From NCBI RefSeq assembly GCF_905475395.1, contig NC_058341.1, positions 73,157,597-73,221,596 of the forward strand: 64,000 nucleotides of DNA, in the 5' to 3' direction. The notes beneath the pieces are model-generated. The model ran no database searches. It worked only from the letters and a program-made list of their open reading frames with translations, and was not told the DNA's origin. The position numbers and the translations under genes are program-made. How positions within the stretch are numbered: position 1 is the first letter of the stretch; every line of letters begins with the position of its first letter. This DNA comes from Chrysoperla carnea (Eukaryota; Arthropoda; Insecta; Neuroptera; Chrysopidae). Below, one piece after another: positions 28,251 through 40,345 of the stretch.

Positions 28251-29599
28251 TTGTCAAGCAGACTATCAATAGCATTCTCCGTATTTTCATTTACATTATT
28301 GCCTTGTAAAATTTTGAAAAATAATTTTAAGAGAATTTATTTGAAATTTAATAATCTTTCCATTATTTTCATTATTTTGATTGTAAAATTATACAACATT
28401 TCATGAAATTAACTGATATATCAGATTAATATTTTATTAAAAAAACCAAAATTATTTGTATTTTAATTTACCATAGTCTCCTGCAGAATCACAAAAAAAG
28501 TATTTATCGACTTGACTGTAAAATCATTTCAAATTTAACAATTTCTCAATCATTATTATTACTTATACAATTATAATTACATTTTTTTTATTCAATTTGA
28601 ATACATACTGTTAAAAATCTTCAAGCCAAATTTTTGAATAATATAAATTTTTAAATAAAATTTTGTTTTAGGGAAAAATGAAATACATGTATTTTATTTT
28701 ACTTATAAAGCATTGATTTCTTTTCTTATCGATTTTTTTTATAATTATCATTCAGATTTTAAAACTCACTTTGCATTTAAACGTATTATTTTCTCTTAGT
28801 TGATTTTATGTATGGAGAATTTTTATATAAACTATTATTTTTATTATTAAATATTCGATGATGGCTTAGAGATAAAAATTCTTAGTACATAAAAAACGTC
28901 ATCGGCTTAACCTTGAATTGTTTAAATTCCATTTTCCTTTGTAAAAATCATTTCAGTAGTTTCTTCTTTCTTGAAGACTACCTTTCTTCCATTCACCTAA
29001 AAATAGTCATCTTATAATATATGATTTTTTATGTTTTCACGAATCATTTTAATTATTTCAAATAAATAAGTCGAATTATGTAACTGAATATTTTCTTTTA
29101 CATTTTTATTTTATTTGGAATCATTACTTTTTGTTTTTTTAATATTGAATATTCTAATTCTCCATAAATTTTTATTTTATTTATAAAATATGTTTTCTTT
29201 TAAACTATAAAGTTTTGTATATTTATACTAAAGTAAATAATCATTCACTGTACTAAAAAAAATAAATTCATCTGATCTGTTTTGAGAAATGCTCTCAATG
29301 TGTCGTCAATGACTCGTCATTCGAAGTATTTTCGATCGAAAATTAAATACAAGTATACGGATGTAAAAAAAAATAAGTATACGGAGGTCACATTAAATAT
29401 TTGGTTAAGCCTTAACGTAACTTTTTAGATTTAATAATAGTTGAATAAATCGTAATAATAATATTAATAATAATAATAACCGTTGTGGTTATTGTTGCTA
29501 AAATTATTTCAATTAATATCATTTTGATAAATACCCAGTAATTTTATAATAATAAGGTTATGTAGAAAGAGTGTATACATTAGAAAATAATCCAAACAT
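28251..29599. other. AT-rich interior of the transposon, no gene
   Basis: No supported ORF or repeat; low-complexity AT-rich DNA between the subterminal repeats and the candidate promoter. Confidence 0.4.
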
Positions 29600-29991
29600 T
29601 AAAAACTTAACGTGTGTATGTGTATACACACACACACATAATTGTGTATTAGTCCTTAATAGTATACATTATACGTCTATACGGCTGTAGCATGATCTTT
29701 TGTTTTGGCGGTAACTCGGCTGGGTTTGCCGGCACGACAATACATATAGTGACACTTGTTTTAGTGGTGGGACAGTTGTGAGTAGTACACGAAGGTTGTA
29801 ACGTCGTTTTACACTCAATACTTTTATTTATTTGTGTGGACTATTAATAATATATATTAAATGTGAAAATGATTATAAATCATTAATTAATAATTATTTA
29901 TGTGAATAAAGTGTTAGTCATTTGTTTATTACGCATCTGGATTTTTTCAAAGCAATTTTGTGCTACGGACATCAACGTTAATAAATTTGCG
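29600..29991 (+). promoter_or_regulatory. Candidate promoter and 5' non-coding exon of the transposase gene
   Basis: A clearly less AT-rich patch (29690-29810: GGCGGTAACTCGGCTGGGTT, GGTGGGACAGTTGTGAG) ends in a strong donor at 29991/29992 (GCG|GTATGT). A (CA)n run lies at 29627-29638. A matching acceptor could be at ~31335 (GTTTAG), ahead of the transposase ATG. Transcript evidence would be required; this is inference. The stretch 29992-31415 holds nothing else that I recognise. Confidence 0.35.
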
Positions 29992-31415
29992 GTATGTAAA
30001 ATTCAGTTAATTATAGGTATATAAATTTCTTCTACGTCTCTCATACAAAGAATATTTTTTTTTATTGATTTTTTATTTAGTATCTATCTTTATTTATTAA
30101 TAAATCCACTTTTATAATTTTACGTTATTATAGTTCAAATCAAACAGAAAGAAAAATTATTCATCTATTAAAATTAAAGCAAGTTGAATGCACATTTGTT
30201 TTCCATAACATTTTTTAACAAATTATTTATTCATTCATAAATAAAAAATAATATTTTTATATCTATATTTTTTTATATCTATTAAAAATCGATTAAAAAT
30301 AATATTTTTATATCTATATGATATGAATAAAATAACTAATTGAAACAAAAGAATGGAATTCGATATAATTAGGTTATGCATAGTTTTATATCACAACAAA
30401 AAGGAATAATTTAGTAATAAATAAATGATTGGAAATTAGTTTTCCTTCAAGTTTTATTAATATTTATTTTTAATAAATTGATAATAATACGTGTTATCAA
30501 CTTTAAAAACCTAAAATAAAAATTATAATTAAACACCAACAAACATTTCAACTGTTTTTCACTTTTTAATTTATTTTATTGATGAGGCTTTGTTTTTTTT
30601 TGTATTGAGGAAATGTATGAGAGTATGTTTGCGGATAAAATTATAATAAATGATAATGCAAAAAAACTACAGAATTAGTTGTTTCAATCGTGATTATTCT
30701 ATAAGAAATCATGTTGGTTTTTTATTTTCGAGACTGACCTTTTGATTTATTTTTAATCGACAAATGTAGTTTCACAAGTACCGAAATTTTTTTAAACAAA
30801 AATTTTTTTTATTCAATTTAATATCAGTTGTTTATTGTAAATTCATACTAAATTAGTATGATTTTTCTTGTTGATTAGAAAAAGAAGTTACCAAGTAAAA
30901 TCTTTATCACATTTAATAAAACTTAATTTTCAAAGAACGGAATTTTCGGATTTATAAATTTATGAAATCTAAATCTAAACTTATAATCACTTATAAATTC
31001 AAAGTCTAAACGCACAACCACTTAAGAAATTTAATTGTCTAATATTTATTATGATTTTCTTACATACATGAAAATTTGTATACACATAAAGACATCCAAA
31101 TAATATATATTCATAAATACTTGATAATATTTTTAAACAAATTTTATTGAAATTTGTTCCAGATTTTTGATTCGTCAATCAGTTTTAAATATTATATTAT
31201 TATACTTCATTAACATTTTTGCGATAAAATTAATGTCATTTAGCCAATTATAACAGTACTTAAGTATATAATAATAGAATATAAATATGTTACGTTTTTT
31301 TAATTTTAAAATTATTAAACAATAAAAATGTTTAGAATGGATATTTTAAATTAGTATAAGTATACATTGAATTGTATTATCACGTAAATTGTATAATTTA
31401 AAAATTGCCAACGAA

Positions 31416-34169
31416 ATGTTTTACTGTCAATTCTGTAGTTTTGTGCATGTAAAGTTTAATTGTTATCTAAAACATGTTAAAGATCACTCTAGCTTGACAG
31501 ATAAATTAGTGTGTGGATTTAACCGTTGTAATAAAGTATACACTGTATTAACATCACTGCAAAGTCACGTTCATCGTTGCCATAGTATTAAAACAATTAA
31601 TGACGTTTCTTCATCAGTAGTAAATAATGTTGTTAATACTGCTACTCTCCTTTCTGAAGCATGTTCAGTAGAGTTTTGTACCCAAAAATTTATTGATAAA
31701 AAGCAAATGATGAGTCATTTAAAAATCCACATAAACGATGGTATTAAGATAAAGTGCGGCTATTTAAATTGTGACAAAACTTATAGTATAGTAAATTCAT
31801 TTTCATCGCATGTCACAAAAGTTCATAAAGACAAAACAACTATGCAACAAACATCTGACTCAAATATCAGTAATAATAATGTAATAGATTCAAATATTAG
31901 CAGTAATAACGTAATTAATTTCACTGATACAGTCGTTGAACGTGATGATAATTCAATAGATGATTTATTATCTGTTGGTGAACATCATCAAGACTATAAA
32001 AAACATAATTCGGATATTTTTTTAATGAATTTGGCGCATTTTTTTTTAAAGTTAGAGTTCAAGTTTTCTTTACCAGCATCCACAGTGCAGTATATAGCGA
32101 CAGAAATGTGTAAAATAAATAAAACCAATGATCAAATTATAAGAAATAATTTACTTATACATCTGAACAAATGCAATATTTCCGTAGATGTCACTACAGA
32201 TATTATTGATAGCTCTTTTAAAAATAATTTATTTGATAATATTGATGAATTTTTAGGAACAAGTTTCAAACGTAGAAAATATTACCAAAAAAATTTTCCA
32301 TACGTTAACCCAGTTCAAATTCCGCTTCCCACACCAAATGGAAAAAAACGTTTTTATCACTATGTTCCCCTGAAAGAAACACTGAAAAAATTATTTTATA
32401 ACAAAACTCTCACACATGAATTAAACTTTAATCTACCGAAAAACAATAGTAATGTATTTAGAGATTTCACTGACGGAAGTGTATTTAAAGAGAATAAATT
32501 TTTTCAAGACAATCCAGGTGCGCTGCAATTAATTTTATATCAAGATGCTTTTGAAACAGTCAACCCATTAGGTTCAGCTAAATCTAAGTATAAAATTTTA
32601 GCTGTTTATTTAAGCATAGGCAATTTTCCAGATAGAATCAGATCTCATGTTAATTCAATGTATCTGGTAGCATTAAGTAAAGAGAAAAGTTTTGATCACC
32701 ATGCAATTTTTGGTAAAATCGTTGAAGATCTTAAAGAAATTGAAACTGTGGGTGTTGAATTTGCGCCGGGTCAATTTATCAAAGGTTCCTTAGTATTTAT
32801 AACTGGTGATAATTTAGGGAGTCATGGCTTAGGGGGATTCACTGAAAACTTCAGCACATCGCAATATTTTTGTCGGTACTGTTTGATCACCAAAAATTCA
32901 TTCGAATCAGATGATGGTATATTCGAAATTTATCCTGAGAGAACGATTGATTCATATAAAAAAGTTATAAATAAATTAGATAAGAAAAGAAGACCTCGTA
33001 TCAGAATCAAGAAGGTGATAAAAAAAAAACCATTAATAATTCAAGGTATTAAATTTGATTCTGCTTTCAATAAGTTAGGATTTTATCATGTCTGTCTTCC
33101 TGGCTTACCTCCTTGCTTAGGACACGATGTTTTCGAAGGTGTACTTGCGTATGACGGTAAATTGTTTCTCGATTATCTGGTTGAACAGGATTGGTTTTCA
33201 TACAAACAATTAAATAAAAGAATAGAAATTTTTAAATACTCTCCTGAAGATCAACGTGACAAATTATGCTCTGTATCGCCAAAGTCTCAGAAGTTGTCAG
33301 GCGCTGCTTGTCAATTATGGACGTTTATTCGATTACTGCCGCTACTAATACATGATAAAATTGATGATGATGAGAATCCTGTTTGGAAATGTATTTTATT
33401 GCTATCCGAAATAATTGAAATAATATGTGCTCCTGCGATACACGAGACTTGCATCGTTTATGTACATTTACTTATTTGCGAGTACATAGACTTACGTCGA
33501 ACATTATTTCCACTTAAATTACTCCGTCGAAAACATCACTATTTTAAACATTATGGAGAACTTATTCGCAAATTTGGACCGTTAATGAAGTCATGGACTC
33601 TACGTAGTGAGAGTAAACATTGTTTTATGAAACGTGCAGTACGATTTTCAAGAAATTTTATAAATATTACGAAATCACTGAGTATCAAACATGAGCTATA
33701 TCAATGTTTTGTTCGTTCGGGTGGAGAGATTAAGTCTGATATTGAATTGAAAAACACCGTAAAATTAAACGTGGGAAAATACAATGAAGCTATTAGACAA
33801 GCTTTAGCGAAGTTTGAACTATGTAAAGAAACTGTAGATGAGTGTCATGAAATCGTTAAAAACGGTATAACATACCGTAACGGCGATGGATTATTTATTT
33901 CACGATCTGGATATCAATATAAAATAATTGTCGGCAAAATTTGCATAATATTGTATGATTTTGTTGAAGTGTATTTTGTAGTGGAGGTGTTAGAAACTGA
34001 ATTTATCCCTTACTTAGGCTTGTATAAATTAGGAAAAGCAACAGGTTACCAATGCTTGAAAATTAATCAACTGATAAGTTTAGAAAATTTACATATCTAT
34101 AATACGAAGTCTTTTTCATGTGTTAAGCCAAAATATGGATTAGTTGAACAGAGTTTACATGAATACTAA
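31416..34169 (+). CDS. EnSpm/CACTA-like transposase with four C2H2 zinc fingers
   Basis: 917 aa from ATG 31416 (the frame is open 27 nt further up without an ATG). Residues 1-150 hold four C2H2-type fingers (C4/C7..H20/H24; C33/C38..H; CSVEFC..H..H; CGYLNC..H..H). The catalytic region has the blocks I know from animal EnSpm-like transposases: ITGDNLGSHGLGGFTENFS...YFCRYCLI (~470-500) and LPGLPPCLGHDVFEGVLAYD (~563-582), whose Asp residues probably belong to the DDE triad, then a long helical domain. The frame is completely open, so the copy may be young. Its end lies 405 bp before the second gene. Confidence 0.8.
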   Translation: MFYCQFCSFVHVKFNCYLKHVKDHSSLTDKLVCGFNRCNKVYTVLTSLQSHVHRCHSIKTINDVSSSVVNNVVNTATLLSEACSVEFCTQKFIDKKQMMSHLKIHINDGIKIKCGYLNCDKTYSIVNSFSSHVTKVHKDKTTMQQTSDSNISNNNVIDSNISSNNVINFTDTVVERDDNSIDDLLSVGEHHQDYKKHNSDIFLMNLAHFFLKLEFKFSLPASTVQYIATEMCKINKTNDQIIRNNLLIHLNKCNISVDVTTDIIDSSFKNNLFDNIDEFLGTSFKRRKYYQKNFPYVNPVQIPLPTPNGKKRFYHYVPLKETLKKLFYNKTLTHELNFNLPKNNSNVFRDFTDGSVFKENKFFQDNPGALQLILYQDAFETVNPLGSAKSKYKILAVYLSIGNFPDRIRSHVNSMYLVALSKEKSFDHHAIFGKIVEDLKEIETVGVEFAPGQFIKGSLVFITGDNLGSHGLGGFTENFSTSQYFCRYCLITKNSFESDDGIFEIYPERTIDSYKKVINKLDKKRRPRIRIKKVIKKKPLIIQGIKFDSAFNKLGFYHVCLPGLPPCLGHDVFEGVLAYDGKLFLDYLVEQDWFSYKQLNKRIEIFKYSPEDQRDKLCSVSPKSQKLSGAACQLWTFIRLLPLLIHDKIDDDENPVWKCILLLSEIIEIICAPAIHETCIVYVHLLICEYIDLRRTLFPLKLLRRKHHYFKHYGELIRKFGPLMKSWTLRSESKHCFMKRAVRFSRNFINITKSLSIKHELYQCFVRSGGEIKSDIELKNTVKLNVGKYNEAIRQALAKFELCKETVDECHEIVKNGITYRNGDGLFISRSGYQYKIIVGKICIILYDFVEVYFVVEVLETEFIPYLGLYKLGKATGYQCLKINQLISLENLHIYNTKSFSCVKPKYGLVEQSLHEY

Positions 34170-34573
34170 AGATTTTTAAGTCTCAAACACGCAAATAATT
34201 TGATGATAAGCCCACTAGCAAGGTTAATTTTAAAGGGCAAAATAAAAAAAAACAATTTATTAATTTAATGTGATATCATACTCAAGAAATATGAATGAAG
34301 TGTACTTTTATGATATCAAAATTTAAATGTAAAAGTATAAAAGTGGATTATATACTTAACTCCAAAATATTTATAAGCTGTGGCACATAATTAGTACATA
34401 ATAATAATTAAAAAGTCAATACATGAGACTACAAAACAAAAATGTAATCATAATTTAAAAATATTTTGAAAAATAAATACATAAACTTCTAACTTTATCG
34501 CATAGCTTAAAAATTGTAATAAAAATGCATTTGTAAAATTTTAAAACTGATTGACAACAGCAACAACAGAGTC

Positions 34574-37560
34574 ATGGCGTCGTTGTTCAAGGTCTGTTCA
34601 ATTACTAAGCCAGATGAGCGGAAAATAGTAAAAGCTGACTCAATTGAAAAGCTCATTGCTGCAGCGATAGATAAATTAAAGCTTGGAGAGTGGAAGTATA
34701 AGGTATTTTAATTTTTACTTTTATGTTTTGTTTTTTTCTTCTCATATAATACTATTAAAACTTATGTATATTTTAAAACTTTAATGAAAGAAAATACTGT
34801 TGGACTCGAATTTTTTTATTATTATAGTTAATAATTATAATCAATTATTGAATTTTCTTTAATACATTCAAAATTCAATGATCCATTTAGAAAATCTTTT
34901 GAGCCAAATTTGATAAAAATGTTTATTCCCTAGAACTTATTGTTTTTTCTTTTTCACTGAAATGGGTCAAACAAATATTAAATGTAGTCAAGAACAACAC
35001 TGTTTTTCTTTTATACATAAACTTTTTGCCTATGTAAAATTTATAATTTTTATTATTCAAACAGGTTTACACCGATGATTTTACTGAAATAGATGAAGAT
35101 GATATTTTGATTCACTTGGCTAAAGTCAAAGAAACTCAAGGACAGCAACTTGTTTTAACTATTGTTCCTGACGGAATTGATTGGAACAAAACAACTGCTC
35201 AAAAATATGCTCTGGATCAACATGCAGGTATTTTTTCATAGATTATTTTTAAATTGAAAAAATATAACTAATTATATATTTATTTTTTATTTCAGAAGTA
35301 CCTAATGAAAATACTCCTACAAAACCTTCCAATGTACGTCAAGCAACAGCAAATAATAGTTCATCACACTCAGGAGCAACTTTATCGCAATTGGATCATT
35401 TGTCGAAAATCTATCCCAAATTTTCGACACATATTCAGACAATTTTACGTAAAGGCGAGAATTTAAAACCAAAAGAAAGGACGCAAATTGTGCACACAGT
35501 ACGTGATTATATTATTTATGATTTGAAAGATTTGAGTCTAGGTACTGCAGGAGCTATCAGTACTCAACTCGTTTCAAAATATGAGGAAAACTTTACGACA
35601 AAGATGGGCAGTATTGATGGTGAGATTCAGTCTTTACAGCAAGCTGTATATAGCGCAGTTCGTTATCAAAAAAAAAGTCAAGGGGAAGATGTCTGTAAAG
35701 TGTCTGACTCTTTAGCTGATAATGATGACGAGCTTGTCGATAAGCCGAAGATGCAGGATGAATACGGTTGTGTAGCGTATTTACCAGTTCAACCGCCGTC
35801 TGAAGAATTAAAGTCGATGTATCAACAACGATCGGAATTGATAGATGAATTTAAAACACGGGGTGACGAATTGACCGATGAACAACTGACTTCAATGCAA
35901 GAAACCTATTATCTGCAAAGAAAGGATGTACATGTGGAACCGGATTTATCAGTAATTTTCGAGCTATGGCCTTTTTTCCATCACTATAAACTAATTATCC
36001 AGCACGCTGATGAATTATTAGGCAAAAATACAAGTTCTACATGGAAAGAATCTTTACAAAAATTGGCAAAGCCTATTAATCGTTGGGCAAAAAATGAAGA
36101 AATTGCTCGAGAAGTAAAAGTTAAAAATAAAAAAAGTGCAATAGATGAAGAAAGAAGGTTTGTTCGTGATAGACTGAAACTGGCAACCAAGTACAGTGAG
36201 AAATTTAAAAACGACATACCTTATCAAACGGTTGTCTTTGAATTCATTGTCAAATATATGAAGGAGGATTCGACATTTCTGTACAATCTCATAAGTGTAA
36301 GTTGTAAATTTTTTTACTATTCTGAATCACAAATATTAATAAATTAATAATACGATGTTCAATATAACCATAATTGTTTTTATAGGAAGACATGGAAGAT
36401 GCGAAAATGTTGGATTCCATTCCTGTTGCAAATCCTGTTTTAGTAATTCGAGGTACGGAAATTTTGTATATTTTTATCAAATTCATAAGATAACTTTTTT
36501 TTCTTAATAGAGAAAAAATTTGAGTTGTGTTCATAATGTTATCATACTATTTTTTTACGTATTTGTTCTTGAATAATGATTTTACTAATACTAATCGCTT
36601 AAATAATTTAAAATAAAATTTTTAAATATATTTTTTTTTTGTTTTAGGCCAAGATTTACATGATGCCGAAAATTTATACGATATAGTTATAAACAAAGAA
36701 ATTATCATACATGCAAAATCTTTTTCTGAAGGGCTTTTAACAACATTTCTATGCTATTACGTATTTCGGATTGCTTATCCCCAAGAAATCGAGGGAACAC
36801 TCGAAGCAATTCAGCGGTGAGTACTAAAGAATTAATTCTAAAAACTTTTTCATAAATTAAATTTTTTTATGCTTAAATTAAGAAAGCTCGTTAACAAATA
36901 ATATTATTTTATGATAGATCTTGACTTAATTGTATAATATAACTATTCTGTGATATTATCACGTACATGCACGGTTGGAAATATCTAAAATAACCGAAAC
37001 ATATTTAATTGCTGTAAAATGATTAGTTATCAAGAATAAAATATTGAATCGAATATAATATTATTGGATGATAAAGCTTATGATTTTTACTTTAAAGGTA
37101 CTGAAAAGTTTCATACTTAATCCTCGGTCTTAAAAAATTAATATTGTTCACAATTTTGAGTAAATAATGTTGTTTTCCTATGAGCTTCTCGATTTAATAT
37201 ACTGATTTTTCTTTACTTAGACATATTCTTTGACTCACATTCAATATCTAGATTTTATATTTTTAAGATTTTACTGAAAAATGTTATGTAGCATTATATT
37301 TCAGTTTCCAGATGATCTTTCAGAAATAGTTCTACGTGATTTTTCTTCGACATTTTTTAACTTTCTATTTGAAATATAATATAAATTTTTACTGTTTACT
37401 TTTTTAAATTTATTTAAGATTTAATTTTCATTACAGATTATTCTTACTGATTTGTCCCCCGAAGGGTACGAAGAGAGGCGGTAAAAGAAAAGCAACCAAG
37501 ATTCATCCTAAAGTCACCAAGATGACCAAAGATATTGACTGCTACCTCGCAGATGACTGA
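34574..37560 (+). CDS. EnSpm-associated second gene, six exons, CIDE-N-like start
   Basis: Exons 34574-34702, 35065-35227, 35296-36296, 36386-36452, 36648-36816, 37437-37560; all introns are GT-AG and the spliced frame (550 aa) stays open. Residues 1-85 (exons 1-2) have a CIDE-N/ubiquitin-like pattern: FKVCSITKPDERKIV, a helix DSIEKLIAAAIDKLKL, KYKVYTDDFTEIDEDD, QQLVLTIVPDG. Exon 3 holds the body (YPKF..HIQTILRKGE, a Q..Y.LQRKDV segment) found, I believe, in the second ORF of other animal EnSpm-type elements. The C-terminus is LLICPPKGTKRGGKRKATK. It probably acts with the transposase; the role is unknown. Confidence 0.68.
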
Positions 37561-38079
37561 TACGAACTAATATCCATAGTTTTTTTTACATTTTAAGTAT
37601 ATTATCTATGTATATGAGAACTTTATTTCGACATGAAGTAAATTTATTTTATTTCATTATAAAACTCAGTGCTGATATAATTCAAAAAATGTTTGCCATA
37701 TTATACGATGTACAACAAACATTTTATGCTTCTGCTGATATTAATATTTCATTAAAGTTAATAAATAGTTTTCTTATAAAATTTATTCATATCTTAATTT
37801 TTAATTTGTCAATGACGTTTTATTTTTAATGAGTATTCATTTACGATAACGGCTTACAGGTTAACTGGAAGCATGTAAATAGCTAACAGTATTCATTGCA
37901 GATATTTTGGGAAAAATTAGTGCATCAGTTTAATTTTCATTAAGAACTATTCAATTAACGTAATTACAGAATTGTTGAGTTGCGAAACTATTTTAGAGTA
38001 AAAAATTTTAAGAAAAATTGTGATGAAAAAAAAGACACCGGTAATTTTAATAATCTTAATTGAGCTTAATCGAACGATA

Positions 38080-38824
38080 TAATTGCAACATTGTATCGTA
38101 AATGTACTTATTAAATTTACTGTCACTGCTTTGTAAATTTTGTAATTATTAAATAAAATAATTATTAAATAATAAAATTAATTATTAATTATAAAATGTT
38201 TTGTAATTTTGTTAAACCTAATCGAAGTAAATTAAATCGAATAATTACAATACTGCTCAGTAAATTCACTAAGCATTTTATGATAAATTATTCGATAAAA
38301 TTACAAATCAGTGTAGGAAAATTACTAATCAAATTTTATGTAACCGTTTAGTAAATTTCAAAAAATATTTCGTAATTTAATCAAACCTTATTGAAGTGAA
38401 TTGAATGGTATAATTACAATACTACATAGTAGATTTACTAAGCATATTTATGATCATTTGTTGAATATAATTACAAAACTGTATAGGAAAATTACTAATG
38501 GAATTTTCTGTCACCGATTAGTAAATTTCAAAAAATGTTTCGTAATTTTATCAAATTGTATTGAAGTGAATTAGCTGGTAGAATTAAAACACTGCATGGT
38601 AAATTTACTCAGCCTTTTTATCGGAAATTAATCACTAAAATTACAAACTTGTTTAGTAAAATTACGAAACAAATTTTCTGTAATTGTTTGGTAAATTTCA
38701 CAAACTATTTTGTGATTTTCTCAAACTAAATTGAAGCATTTTGTGTAGTAAATTTACTAAAAAGTTTTGCGTTAAAACTTCCTAGACATTTTTGGTAAAA
38801 TTACCAAAGAAATTTTTAACAGTG
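38080..38824. repeat. 3' subterminal 170-bp tandem repeats of the EnSpm-like element
   Basis: About four degenerate copies with an exact 170-bp spacing of marker words: TTGTAATTTT 38201 and CGTAATTTAA 38371; GTAAATTTCA at 38351, 38521 and 38691. They end in the terminal inverted repeat at 38824. The stretch 37561-38080 before them is probably 3' UTR and AT-rich filler. Confidence 0.7.
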
Positions 38825-38941
38825 TAGGTATAATTTTTTAACATAAAGAAAAATAAACTTTTTTAAGTAGTCCTATCTAATAAAGAAACGTATTGCTTTT
38901 CATTTATGCTTACTTCGAATTTTTACACACTAGAAGCTAGG

Positions 38942-38990
38942 TATAAAATCAAAAAACTTTTAGCGCTCATTATCAATCTTCAGTTCAGAG
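38942..38990 (+). promoter_or_regulatory. TATA box and initiator of the small membrane-protein gene
   Basis: TATAAAATC at 38942-38950, with initiator-like TTCAGTTCAGAGTGTTTA about 35 bp downstream (38981). That start-site sequence is duplicated immediately after (39004-39021). Confidence 0.5.
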
Positions 38991-39029
38991 TGTTTACTTT
39001 GAGCTTCAGTTCAGAGTGTTTAATTCGAG

Positions 39030-39359
39030 ATGGAGAAAAATACCATCATAATTGTGTTTATAATAATAAGCCTAGTAATAAACCTAGGCATGATCAAGGA
39101 GTTTTATTATAAAGAGTGAGTAAAACTTGAACATTATAAATATTTTTTTATATAATTTCGATTTTTATTTACAGTATCATATCTAAAAATTGCATTATAC
39201 TGAATAATTGCACTATGTTGAATTCAGAGTAAGTTTTTCATTTTTTTAAAAATCACTTTTAATTACATCATAGCAAGATACTTTATATACATTTTTTTTT
39301 ACAGTGAAATAAACAATACTAAAATTTGCGAGAATGTAACGGGAGTTAAAAAAAATTAA
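39030..39359 (+). CDS. Small membrane-anchored protein, three exons, 64 aa
   Basis: Exons 39030-39115, 39175-39228 and 39305-39359, introns GTGAGT..ACAG and GTAAGT..ACAG, both phase 2 with GA|. Residues 5-20 (TIIIVFIIISLVINLG) form a transmembrane or signal-anchor helix, followed by a short Cys-containing tail (NCIILNNCTM; ICENVTG with a possible N-glycosylation site). A similarly built array of phase-2 mini-exons lies at 55417-55719, and both are followed by the same conserved block (39412; 55809). It lies where a leader/polB unit should follow, but that is missing here. Function unknown. Confidence 0.5.
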
Positions 39360-39411
39360 AAATTAAAAAAAATACCATAAAAACTTATAATTTTTTTAAT
39401 CCAATAGCAAT

Positions 39412-39540
39412 ATGATTCATGAAGAATTTGAGGGTCTATTGAGCCTGGGAGAAGAAATTTTGAGAAGTATGGATTTCCTTCCTTACTCTATTGTAGACAG
39501 AATTGAAAATAGAAGCAGTGCATGTTATGATATACATTAA
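39412..39540 (+). CDS. 42-aa conserved block GEEILRSMDFLPYSI (copy A)
   Basis: Open from ATG 39412 to TAA 39540, preceded by an acceptor-like CCAATAG, so it may also be an exon of a larger gene. Compared with 55809-55907 the two DNA copies differ mostly at third positions while the protein is kept (GEEILRSMDFLPYSI, then R.EN, Y..I), evidence of past selection on the peptide. No known domain. Confidence 0.5.
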   Translation: MIHEEFEGLLSLGEEILRSMDFLPYSIVDRIENRSSACYDIH

Positions 39541-40054
39541 AAATAGATGTAGGAAGAGAATTTCACAAAAAGAATCAAACAGGTAAAAATTTACATTTAC
39601 AACATTATAAAAAAAAAAAAAAAAAAAATTCCAGCTCCTAAATATTTTTTTTTTACAGTGTAATCAACAACGTAAATGCTGCAAGTATTCTCCTCTCCTC
39701 CCGCACCTATTTTTTGCATAATATTTTTATTTTCAATTTTCTTTTTTATATAACATTTAATGATATAATTAAAAATATAAAAAAATTAAAAATAATCTCA
39801 AGGATTTTTATTTAAACCAATTTTTTAGTTTTTCAGATTACATTTATTTAAAATAATAGTACAAAATAGTTAATATTCAGTGTAATAATTCAATGTTAAA
39901 TAAGGGGAGTAAATTTTTTTTTCCAACACAATGGGATTATTAATTAATAACTCCAACAAAAACTTTTTCATCATTGTATTTTTTCTCTTGGGATATAACT
40001 GACCAAATAAAACCAGAACTTAAACTTAAGTAAAGTTTTTTAAATTTTTACCAT
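39541..40054. other. Gene-free stretch with a decayed family A fragment
   Basis: Contains A tracts and, at about 39820-39990, a strongly diverged copy of the 3' end of the family A gene and flank (compare 45490-45640). No usable ORF. Confidence 0.4.
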
Positions 40055-40345
40055 TTTGTGATGTTTTCATCAATTTTATAACATTTTTATCAATTTTATA
40101 ACATTTACGTCAATTTTTTTACTTTTTGTGAATTTTTGTATGTTTTTCATAAATTTTATATGTTTTTAATAAAAATATCATCTAAATAAGGATTTTGTTT
40201 TACTTAATAACAACCGCTTTTTTAATTTGTTCAGATTATATTTATTTTAAATAATAGTACAAAATTGTTAATAATCAATATAATAATTTGAGGTAAGAAG
40301 AGAAATTTGTAAATTTTATTCTATAACATCAGGATATTCCATTAA
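40055..40345. repeat. Direct repeat of 45285-45610
   Basis: The two segments share long identical runs (for example CATCTAAATAAGGATTTTG at 40180 and 45440), including tandem ATCAATTTTATAACATTT units (2-3 copies). At 45528 the repeat runs into the end of the family A gene; here it stops after its first codons and joins another ORF. This marks an old ~5.2-kb segmental duplication or two element ends. Confidence 0.65.

Larger units (their letters stand above)
27356..38826 (+). mobile_element. EnSpm/CACTA-like DNA transposon, ~11.47 kb
   Basis: Both ends carry the inverted terminus CACTGTTAAAAAT (27358-27370; right end AATTTTTAACAGTG at 38811-38824), flanked by a 2-bp TA direct repeat (27356-27357 and 38825-38826). 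CACTA/CACTG ends and a 2-3-bp target duplication are the marks of this superfamily. Inside are subterminal repeats at both ends, a candidate promoter near 29.7 kb, a zinc-finger transposase and a six-exon second gene, all on the plus strand. Confidence 0.75.

Noticed and set aside
37608..37829. 73-aa ORF after the second transposon gene
   Set aside because: Lies in the probable 3' UTR, AT-driven Phe/Ile-rich composition, no homologue.
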